64,000 nucleotides of DNA, taken from the NCBI RefSeq assembly GCF_000330705.1, contig NZ_ANAM01000003.1, positions 164,995 to 228,994 of the forward strand, read 5' to 3'. The DNA is from Salinicoccus carnicancri Crm. GTDB lineage: Bacteria; Bacillota; Bacilli; Staphylococcales; Salinicoccaceae. Both the position numbers and the translations under genes were made by a program. Shown in pieces: positions 57,777 through 64,000 of the stretch; within the stretch, counting starts at the first letter, position 1, and the number at the start of each line of letters is the position of its first letter. Below the pieces are notes generated by a model that made no database searches, had not been told where the DNA came from, and worked only from the letters and a program-made list of their open reading frames with translations.

Positions 57777-59036
57777 TCAGCAGACCGAGTCGTTCGACTT
57801 CGGCACGGATAGTCCGAAGAGCGGGCGCAGGTACAATGCGAGGAATGTGCCGCCGATTGCCATGATGCCCCAGATGTATCCGTGGAGGCTGAATGATGCG
57901 ATGCCGCCGAAGTATGCGCCGATGTTGCAGCCGAACGCCAGGCGTGCGCCGTATCCCATCAGCAGTCCGCCGATGACGGATGCGAAGAAGTTGCCTTTTG
58001 TGACCTTGGTGAATTTGAACAGTCCGCCTGCAGCGGATGCGATGAATGCACCGAGGATCACGCCGAAGTTGAGCACTGTTGTCGAATCCGCGAAAATGGA
58101 GGACTGCAGTGCCATTGCGGATTCACCCTGCCAGTATCCCCAGCTCGCAACGTCGATGCCGAAGAACTGGAGCACTTTTGAGCCCCACAGCGCAAATGCT
58201 GAAGTGATGCCCCACGGCTGACCGCGGGTCATGAGTGTGAGTGCGTTCAGCACCGCGAGTGCGACGGCAGCTGCGAACAGCGGCCATGAGCCCCTGAATA
58301 TCCTTTTCCATCCTTTGGCTGAAGGCAGTGGTGCGACCTTGGGTGAATTGCGCTTTTTCTCGATGAAGATCGTAACCGCGGCAATCGCCCCGAAGATCAG
58401 CAGGGATACAACCCACGCGCCACCGTAGCCGAGTCCAGTGGAGGTTGCGAGTGATACCGGTTCTGTCGCCGGCAGGTCCTCCGTCCAGAACGGCAGGTGG
58501 TAGGCACCGATCGTTGCCCCGATGATGAAGAACAGGAGTGTGACGAACATTACGGTCCGTCCGCCGCCGATGGCGTACAGTGTGCCGGACGCACAACCGC
58601 CGCCGAGCTGCATGCCGATGCCGAATATGAAAGCACCGACGATGAGGCTGACACCGACCGGTGACACATAGCCCGCGACTTCCCCGCCGAAGAACGACAG
58701 ACCGAAGGCCAGTATCGGCGCGAACAGAGTTGCCGCAACCGCAAGCATCATCATATGGGCGCGGAGTGCCTGGCCGTTGCCGACAGACATCAGGCGCCTG
58801 AATGCGGAAGTGAAACCGAACCGCGCGTGGAACAGTGTGTAGCCGAGCAGCAGGCCGAGGAGAAGGAGTACGGGCTGCATGGCTGATTGTGTTACAGCCA
58901 GATATATTGATAGAACAAGGCTGACCAGTATCCCGCCCGCTATCAGTGTTTTCTGCGGTGCATCCAGTGCCGGTGACCTGCGTACCGGATCCTTCTGTTC
59001 ACTGACAGGCTGGACTGGCTGAGCATGGCTGACCAT
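57777..59036 (-). CDS. YeeE/YedE-family (thiosulfate/selenium type) membrane transporter
   Basis: About 419 aa with 10-12 membrane segments in two related halves. Each half has a conserved cysteine motif: GIGMQLGGGCASGTLYAIGGG in the first and GYGARLAFGCNIGAYFGGIASFSLHG in the second. TsuA, a thiosulfate importer, shows this architecture, with cysteines lining the path. Some relatives are tied to selenium metabolism; no selenium or sulfurtransferase gene is adjacent here, so sulfur species are likelier. ATG 59036 is preferred over 59048 and 59108 because AAGG lies upstream at workable spacing. Confidence 0.85.
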   Translation of the reverse strand: MVSHAQPVQPVSEQKDPVRRSPALDAPQKTLIAGGILVSLVLSIYLAVTQSAMQPVLLLLGLLLGYTLFHARFGFTSAFRRLMSVGNGQALRAHMMMLAVAATLFAPILAFGLSFFGGEVAGYVSPVGVSLIVGAFIFGIGMQLGGGCASGTLYAIGGGRTVMFVTLLFFIIGATIGAYHLPFWTEDLPATEPVSLATSTGLGYGGAWVVSLLIFGAIAAVTIFIEKKRNSPKVAPLPSAKGWKRIFRGSWPLFAAAVALAVLNALTLMTRGQPWGITSAFALWGSKVLQFFGIDVASWGYWQGESAMALQSSIFADSTTVLNFGVILGAFIASAAGGLFKFTKVTKGNFFASVIGGLLMGYGARLAFGCNIGAYFGGIASFSLHGYIWGIMAIGGTFLALYLRPLFGLSVPKSNDSVC

Positions 59037-59178
59037 ATATTTAACCATCCTTTTCTTAGTAATTTGATATGATTTTAATATTATAGTAATTTGCCAGGAA
59101 TAAGTCAATGGAAAGGGCTGTATCAGGCCCGCAAAACAGTTGCCGGGATATTAAAGCATAAAATTTTGAAAGAGCGCT

Positions 59179-59230
59179 TGCAAATCGTAACAGTTACGAT
59201 TATAATTTTAAAACGTAAGCATTACGATTT
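59179..59230 (+). promoter_or_regulatory. Zur-box promoter of adcA
   Basis: TTGCAA (59179-59184) and TATAAT (59201-59206) are 16 bases apart. ATCGTAACAGTTACGAT (59184-59200), a perfect 8-1-8 palindrome, exactly fills the space. A second, imperfect box (AAACGTAAGCATTACGATTT, 59211-59230) follows. Both fit the staphylococcal Zur pattern TCGTAATNATTACGA, so the gene should be off when zinc is plentiful. Confidence 0.88.
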
Positions 59231-59247
59231 GAAAAGAGGAGGATTTT

Positions 59248-60804
59248 ATGTTCAGGAGAAGTTTATGGTTTTTATTGGCGGGCGCTGTCTTTGCCACCGC
59301 GGCCTGCAGCACGGCATCTACTGAGGAGGATGGCGGTGAAATGAAAGTATATACGACGGTATTTGCACTCGAGAGCCTTACGGAGCAGATCGCAGGGGAT
59401 AATGCGGAGGTCCGGTCTATCTATCCGAATGGGGCGGATATACATAGTTATGAGCCGACGCAGAGGGATATGATGGATTACGCAGAAGGCGACCTTTTCG
59501 TTACGACGAATGAAGGGCTTGATCCCGTTGCCGGAAAGATTTCTGATGTGATAGGCGATGACACTGAAGTATTGGAGGCAGCCGGTGATACGGATCAGCT
59601 GCTTGAAAATACACATTCGCATGATCACGGGCACGGGGAGGACCATGATCATGGTGACATGGATCCGCACGTCTGGCTGGATCCGGTCTTAAGCATTGAG
59701 ATGGCGGAGGGGGTCAAGGATAAGTTGAGTGAACTCGACCCTGACAATGCGGAAGAATATGAGGAGAATTTTGAAAACGTCAAGTCAGACCTTGAACAAT
59801 TGGATCGGGAATTAAACGCCGTGACTGAAAACAAGGCAGTTGAAAATGTGTACATTTCACATGAATCGATTGGCTACCTTTCGGACCGCTATGGTTTTGT
59901 GCAGCATGGTGTATCCGGGATGAATAATGAAAATCCGACGCAGCAGGAAGTGATCGACATGCTTGAAGGACTGAAGGCAGATGGTTCGAAATATATACTG
60001 GTCGAGCAGAATGTTCCGAGCAAAGTGACCGATATCATCAGCGACAGGGGCGGGGTCGAACAGCTGGAATTCCATAACCTTTCCGTGCTGATGGATGAGG
60101 ATGACCCGGACGCTGATTACCAGTCGCTGATGAGGAGCAATATCGGAGCACTGGATAAAGCGCTCAACGATTATGATGAAACGGAAGCCCGGAAGAATGA
60201 AAGCGGAGCACCGGAGGAACATGGTCATGATCACGACCACGATCACAATCATGACCACGAAGTTGATGAGGATGTATACAACGGCTATTTCGATGATGAG
60301 GATGTAGAAGACCGCAGTCTTTCCGACTGGGAAGGGGAATGGCAGTCGGTCTATCCATATCTGAAAGACGGTACCCTGGATGAGGTATTTGAACATAAGG
60401 CGGAAGACGGCGATATGACAGAGGATGAGTACAGGGAATACTATAAAACGGGCTATGGGACGGATACAAGTCGGATCGATATAGAGGGAGATCAGATCAC
60501 TTTCCACACAGATGGCGGGCGCCATACAGGCAGGTACGTCTACGACGGATATGAGATTCTTGAATATGAAGCGGGCAACAGGGGTGTGAGGTATCTGTTC
60601 ACCCTGGAAGATGGTGCGGATGAAGGGCTGCCACGGCATATCCAGTTCAGCGATCATGGCATAAGCCCGATGGACAGCGGCCATTTCCATATCTACATGG
60701 GAGATGACAAAGAGGCGCTGCTCTCTGAGATGGAACACTGGCCGACCTATTACCCAAAAGAAATGAGCGGTGTTCAGATAGCGGATGAAATGATGCATCA
60801 TTAA
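59248..60804 (+). CDS. adcA: zinc ABC-transporter binding lipoprotein AdcA (ZnuA plus ZinT domains)
   Basis: 518 aa lipoprotein (lipobox ATAAC, C20). Residues 35-310 form the ZnuA/TroA domain, with NGADIHSYEPTQRDM, a His-rich loop (HSHDHGHGEDHDHGD) near 128-142, and DPHVWLDP and ISHESIGY ligands. A second His-rich linker near 330 leads to a ZinT/YodA domain (340-518) with DVEDRSLSDWEGEWQSVYPYL and HFHIYMG. The two-domain form is AdcA, which captures zinc outside the cell. No permease or ATPase genes are adjacent, so these lie elsewhere. GAGGAGG gives the ribosome site. Confidence 0.95.
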   Translation: MFRRSLWFLLAGAVFATAACSTASTEEDGGEMKVYTTVFALESLTEQIAGDNAEVRSIYPNGADIHSYEPTQRDMMDYAEGDLFVTTNEGLDPVAGKISDVIGDDTEVLEAAGDTDQLLENTHSHDHGHGEDHDHGDMDPHVWLDPVLSIEMAEGVKDKLSELDPDNAEEYEENFENVKSDLEQLDRELNAVTENKAVENVYISHESIGYLSDRYGFVQHGVSGMNNENPTQQEVIDMLEGLKADGSKYILVEQNVPSKVTDIISDRGGVEQLEFHNLSVLMDEDDPDADYQSLMRSNIGALDKALNDYDETEARKNESGAPEEHGHDHDHDHNHDHEVDEDVYNGYFDDEDVEDRSLSDWEGEWQSVYPYLKDGTLDEVFEHKAEDGDMTEDEYREYYKTGYGTDTSRIDIEGDQITFHTDGGRHTGRYVYDGYEILEYEAGNRGVRYLFTLEDGADEGLPRHIQFSDHGISPMDSGHFHIYMGDDKEALLSEMEHWPTYYPKEMSGVQIADEMMHH

Positions 60805-60890
60805 TTTTCCGGCACATAATCGTTTGACTTTAAACTGCTGAGACTTCATTCTGTAGTCTACTCTTATTATCAGAAGGAGCTGTTATTTTG

Positions 60891-61322
60891 ATGAATCAAA
60901 ATAATGCAGGAAAAATGGGTATACTGAATGTCATCATGGTTGCGGCCGGAATTTTATTTGCAGCGGTTTCAGCACTGGCCGGCACGAATGTGGCACAGGC
61001 GGATGAAGCGGAAAATATGGAAACGGACACGCCTGAAAGTGTGACTGAGACGCTGGGCCAGGAGACGCAGTCGATATACATTGATGCCAGCGTACAGAGT
61101 GATCATGATGCCGGAGGGACGAAAGTATCGGGGGAGACGGTCCCCGGGGCTGAAGTGACGGTCGTATATCCTGGAGAAAAGGAGTCGACTGCCAGGGCTG
61201 ACGGGAAAGGACAGTTCACAATGGACGGGCTGCCCGGGCTTGAAGACGGTGATGAAGTGCAGGTGAAGTCTGCAAAAGACGGCCGTACGTACGAGATATT
61301 CTTCAATTATAAAAACAGTTAA
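60891..61322 (+). CDS. small secreted protein with Ig-like/carboxypeptidase-regulatory fold
   Basis: 143 aa. A signal peptide (ILNVIMVAAGILFAAVSALAGTNVAQA) is followed by an acidic stretch, then a single beta-sandwich-like domain of about 75 residues: YIDASVQSDHDAGGTKVSGETVPGAEVTVVYPG (as landmark), STARADGKGQFTMDGLPGLEDGDEVQVKSA. The pattern matches bacterial Ig-like or carboxypeptidase-regulatory-like repeats, usually adhesin modules, here as a lone unit without an anchor. It is not obviously tied to zinc, although it follows adcA. ATG 60891 follows AAGGAG at long spacing (TTG 60888 is alternative). Confidence 0.68.
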   Translation: MNQNNAGKMGILNVIMVAAGILFAAVSALAGTNVAQADEAENMETDTPESVTETLGQETQSIYIDASVQSDHDAGGTKVSGETVPGAEVTVVYPGEKESTARADGKGQFTMDGLPGLEDGDEVQVKSAKDGRTYEIFFNYKNS

Positions 61323-61423
61323 TAAATTCCATTCATCATATAATTATATAAACAGTGAAATCAGTTGACTTTTATGAAGGATGCATTTAAAGTGGCAGTA
61401 CAGTAGTTATATGTGAATTTGCA

Positions 61424-61456
61424 AGCCGGATGGGTTCCAGTCCCGTCCGGCTTTTT
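61424..61456 (+). terminator. terminator after the small secreted protein
   Basis: AGCCGGATGGG and CCCGTCCGGCT form a stem with one mismatch around TTCCAGT, followed by TTTTTG. It lies about 100 bases past the stop codon. Confidence 0.82.
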
Positions 61457-61508
61457 GTGTACAATGATGATGTAATAATACCCTGAGAATAAAGTTGACG
61501 GACAATTC

Positions 61509-61538
61509 TGTAAACGCTATCCTTGATATAACTCAAGG
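61509..61538 (+). promoter_or_regulatory. cre-like site and palindrome before the MFS/OCD operon
   Basis: TGTAAACGCTATCC (61509-61522) matches cre except at the last base. CCTTGA-TATAAC-TCAAGG (61521-61538) is a perfect 6-bp inverted repeat overlapping the ribosome-site region and may be a specific operator. Confidence 0.5.
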
Positions 61539-61554
61539 GAAAAGGGGTTAGTAC

Positions 61555-62901
61555 ATGGATAAAAAATTGCGGAGGAAAGTACTGGTGGCCAGCCTTATCG
61601 GGTCATCGATCGAATGGTTTGATTTCTTTCTTTATGCGGCTGTTGCGACAATCGTATTCAACAGCCAGTTCTTCGTAACCGAGGACCCGGTGGTCTCCAC
61701 GCTCCTCGCCTATTTCGGACTGGCACTGTCATTTTTCATCCGGCCGTTCGGCGGCGTGGTCTTCGGTCATATCGGTGACCGGGTCGGACGCAAGAGGACA
61801 CTCATCATCACCCTCAGCATGATGGGGGTTGCGACAGCATGTATCGGCCTGCTGCCTACATATGCCCAGATTGGAATTGCGGCACCACTGCTCCTCATGC
61901 TGCTCCGGCTGATCCAGGGGCTCGGCATCGGCGGTGAATGGGGCGGCGCACTGCTGCTTGCAACGGAGTATGCGCCGAAGGAGCAGCGTGGATTCTTCGG
62001 GAGTGTGCCGCAGATGGGCATCACCATCGGTTTGGTGCTTGCCTATACGAGCTTCTTCATATTGACGGGTCTGCTTTCAGATGCGGCATTCGCAGCGTGG
62101 GGCTGGCGCATTCCGTTCGTGATGAGCCTGTTCCTTGTCGGATTCGGGCTCTGGATCCGCAAGGATCTGGATGAGACGCCGGCGTTCCAGGAGGCAAAGA
62201 AGACGCAGACTGTACAGAAGGTACCGCTTGTCGAGACATTCAAGCGCCACCCGAAGGAAGTGCTCATTACATCATGTGCAAAGTTTGTTGAAACGGGGCC
62301 GTTCTATATATTCACGACGTTCATCGTCGGTTACGGAACGAGCCAGCTTGATGTATCATTCGAATTCATGATGATTTCGATCGTCATTGCAGCGTTCCTG
62401 ACGACGCTCATGATTCCTGTCATGGGCAGACTGTCTGACAGAGTGGGGCGCCGGAAGATGTTTCTTGTCGGTTCGGCAGCGATGCTCGTGTATGCATTTC
62501 CATACTTCATCATTGTCAACACCCACCAGCCGGTGCTTGTGATCATCGCAACACTGATCGGCCTGACCATCATCTGGCCCCCGATCACGGCAGTGCTGGG
62601 AACGATGTTCTCGGAGGCATTCTCACGCGAAGTCAGGTATACCGGCGTGACGATCGGATACCAGATCGGGGCTGCAGCAGCCGGTGGTACCGCACCGCTC
62701 ATCGCCCAGTTCCTGATGAACCAGTTCAACGGTTCCAGCGTGCCTGTGTCGCTCTATATCATCATGACCGCAGTCGTATCGATGGTGGCAGTATGGGCGA
62801 TCAAAGGGGTGCAGGCCCAGGACCTGGAATACGCCCGGGACGAGGCGGCGCGCTCCGGACATGATGACGGGGTGCGGCCGGCGTCTGAAACAAATGCATA
62901 G
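61555..62901 (+). CDS. MFS transporter, metabolite:proton symporter (ProP/MHS-like) family
   Basis: 448 aa with 12 membrane segments. The opening VLVASLIGSSIEWFDFFLYA and FFIRPFGGVVFGHIGDRVGRKRTLI (the G-D-R-x-G-R-K/R motif) are typical of the MHS group, which imports proline, betaine, citrate, ketoglutarate or shikimate with protons. LIQGLGIGGEWGGALLLATEYAP and PVMGRLSDRVGRRKMFLVG are further marks. It is followed at 12 bases by an ornithine-cyclodeaminase-family gene, so its substrate is probably an amino acid or a related imino acid. AAAAGGGG precedes the ATG. Confidence 0.9.
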   Translation: MDKKLRRKVLVASLIGSSIEWFDFFLYAAVATIVFNSQFFVTEDPVVSTLLAYFGLALSFFIRPFGGVVFGHIGDRVGRKRTLIITLSMMGVATACIGLLPTYAQIGIAAPLLLMLLRLIQGLGIGGEWGGALLLATEYAPKEQRGFFGSVPQMGITIGLVLAYTSFFILTGLLSDAAFAAWGWRIPFVMSLFLVGFGLWIRKDLDETPAFQEAKKTQTVQKVPLVETFKRHPKEVLITSCAKFVETGPFYIFTTFIVGYGTSQLDVSFEFMMISIVIAAFLTTLMIPVMGRLSDRVGRRKMFLVGSAAMLVYAFPYFIIVNTHQPVLVIIATLIGLTIIWPPITAVLGTMFSEAFSREVRYTGVTIGYQIGAAAAGGTAPLIAQFLMNQFNGSSVPVSLYIIMTAVVSMVAVWAIKGVQAQDLEYARDEAARSGHDDGVRPASETNA

Positions 62902-62913
62902 AAGGAGACAGTT

Positions 62914-63858
62914 ATGATTACTCTTACAGATGAACAGATACAGGAAAAATATTCAATCAGTCATGCCATCCGGGATGTAGAAGGCATTTTGCGGGACTAC
63001 AGGGAAGGTGCCATTGTGCAGGCGGTGCGTACCGTGCTGCCGGTGGATGATGAGAGCTCGATGCTCTACATGCCATGCATCAGCACAGCATCGAAAACCT
63101 CGATCATCAAGACGGTTTCCATCTTCCCGGTGAATAAAGACCTGCCGACCACGCAGGGAAACATCCTTGTGACCGATCTCGAAGACGGGCGGCACAAGGC
63201 GACGATGGAGGCCTCCTATCTGACACGGCTCCGGACGGGGGCGATGACAGCGATTGCGACAGATAAGCTGGCACGCCGCGATGCGACAGTACTGGGGGTC
63301 ATCGGGACGGGCAACATGGCGTTCGAGCAGGTGCTCGGCGTGACCGAAGTGCGCCCGGTGGAACGGATCATTTTATTCAACAGGACAGAGGCCAAGGCGC
63401 GTGACTTCCGCCGGAGAATTGAGTCGTTCGGTATCAAAGCGGATGTCGAAGTGGTGGGGGATGTGTCTGAAGTCGTTCGGGCGGCCGACATCATCAACTG
63501 CGCCACACAGTCCACGGTGCCCGTTTTTGACGGGGAAGATCTTAGAGCCGGTACACACGTGAACGGTGTCGGTTCCTTCAAGCCGTCCATGCGCGAAATG
63601 GACAACGAGACGATTGCCAGGGCGGATCAGCTCTATGTTGACGATCTCGAAGCCATCCAGGAAGAGGCGGGGGAACTCATGCACGCCGTCGATAACGGCA
63701 TCATCGCCTGGGAGGATGTGCGCGGATCACTCGTGGAATTCTTCGACGGAGATTATCTTCGCCGGGATGACACGGAGGTTACACTGTATAAATGTGTCGG
63801 TGCCGGCTACTTCGATCTCGCCGTTGCCGGCGGCGTGATGCGTATGTTCTCAGAATAA
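62914..63858 (+). CDS. ornithine cyclodeaminase / mu-crystallin family enzyme
   Basis: 314 aa NAD(P)-dependent enzyme. The substrate domain has MLYMPCISTASKTSIIKTVSIFPVN and the key lysine, plus LTRLRTGAMTAIATDKLARRDA. The Rossmann motif is LGVIGTGNMAFEQVLGVTEVRPVERI. A later segment is HVNGVGSFKPSMREMDNETIARADQLYVDD. Family reactions are ornithine to proline, alanine dehydrogenation and imine reduction. The linked transporter fits import and conversion of an amino or imino acid. AGAAGGAGACAGTT gives the start. Confidence 0.88.
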   Translation: MITLTDEQIQEKYSISHAIRDVEGILRDYREGAIVQAVRTVLPVDDESSMLYMPCISTASKTSIIKTVSIFPVNKDLPTTQGNILVTDLEDGRHKATMEASYLTRLRTGAMTAIATDKLARRDATVLGVIGTGNMAFEQVLGVTEVRPVERIILFNRTEAKARDFRRRIESFGIKADVEVVGDVSEVVRAADIINCATQSTVPVFDGEDLRAGTHVNGVGSFKPSMREMDNETIARADQLYVDDLEAIQEEAGELMHAVDNGIIAWEDVRGSLVEFFDGDYLRRDDTEVTLYKCVGAGYFDLAVAGGVMRMFSE

Positions 63859-63866
63859 TAGTGAGG

Positions 63867-63904
63867 AAATGCAAAACCGTTCGTGCGGTTTTGCATTTTT
63901 TTGT
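63867..63904 (+). terminator. terminator of the MFS/OCD operon
   Basis: AAATGCAAAACCG and CGGTTTTGCATTT form a 13-bp stem with a 6-base loop and a T7 run. Confidence 0.94.
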
Positions 63905-63927
63905 CAAGTTGACAGAGCTTGCAGGAG

Positions 63928-64000
63928 CGTGCTTGAATGTCTGCTTTTCGCGTATACGGTTGTGTTTCGTGGATGTGATACGTGTCTTTCGCGTATACGA
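63928..64000. repeat. start of tandem repeat array D (array C family, reverse orientation)
   Basis: Read on the minus strand the window end holds TACGCGAAAGACACGTATCA then CATCCACGAAACACAAC, followed by a second TACGCGAAAAGCAGACATTCA. The first 30 bases match array C units (TACGCGAAAGGCGCGTATCACATCTACGAA) closely. Spacing of the two TACGCGAAA starts is about 41 bases. The array runs off the window, so its size is unknown. Confidence 0.78.

Noticed and set aside
61084..61322. Small secreted protein as a zinc-binding partner of AdcA
   Set aside because: It contains few His or Cys residues and no metal motif; only proximity supports a link.

Overview
This 64 kb window looks like chromosome of a moderately GC-rich, probably salt-tolerant member of the Staphylococcaceae (a Salinicoccus- or Jeotgalicoccus-like organism). 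This is inferred from strong AGGAGG-type ribosome sites, CcpA cre sites, a LexA/DinR box, a SigB-type promoter, Zur boxes of the staphylococcal pattern (TCGTAAN..NTTACGA), sugar PTS operons and several sodium-solute symporters. No phage, transposase, rRNA or CRISPR locus is visible. One tRNA gene (Thr, anticodon GGT) is present.

Layout. 0-6 kb: 5' part of a SWIM/SNF2 helicase gene, an aconitase, a coiled-coil/TIR protein behind what reads as a textbook SOS promoter, an MsrA variant, tRNA-Thr, a SigB-type stress protein and a DUF218 protein. 6-11 kb: an AT-rich glycosyltransferase, then an envelope-signalling set: ECF sigma factor, RskA-like anti-sigma factor, an internally duplicated secreted protein and a class F sortase lipoprotein. 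11-17.3 kb: a regulator / PTS IIA-IIB-IIC (ascorbate type) / transketolase operon. 17.5-24 kb: acetyltransferase, NERD protein, CopC/CopD pair under a cre site, and a symporter with a creatinase-like M24 enzyme. 24-27 kb: nanE-rpiR-PTS operon, probably for N-acetylmannosamine. 27-32 kb: two tandem paralogous membrane proteins and rbsR-rbsK, flanked by two minisatellite arrays. 32-47 kb: acyltransferase, TetR/YhgE pair, cupin, IclR-controlled ureide (allantoin/hydantoin type) operon, GntR regulator, LysE exporter, opine-dehydrogenase-like enzyme with an NhaC antiporter, and a second NERD protein followed by a third array.

47.4-57.7 kb is a complete carbon-phosphorus lyase operon, phnGHIJKML, then a PHP-family phosphoesterase and the phosphonate ABC importer phnDCEE. 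It has two linked oddities. PhnJ, the radical-SAM subunit, keeps only one of the four C-terminal cysteines of the E. coli enzyme, and PhnK carries an inserted CX2C-X11-CX2C segment absent from E. coli PhnK. A PHP enzyme stands where phnP and phnN would be expected, which suggests direct release of ribose 5-phosphate. 57.7-64 kb: a YeeE/YedE sulfur-compound transporter, a Zur-controlled AdcA-type zinc lipoprotein, a small secreted protein, and an MFS transporter with an ornithine-cyclodeaminase-family enzyme.

The best candidates for something undescribed are: the PhnJ/PhnK cysteine rearrangement; the LexA box on the TIR gene; a family of about 41-nt intergenic tandem repeats (four arrays, three clearly related, with hairpins kept through G-U wobble); and a sigma/anti-sigma/sortase module whose secreted member ends in a sorting-motif-like MPNTA. 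All functional statements rest on reading motifs by eye; no database search was run.
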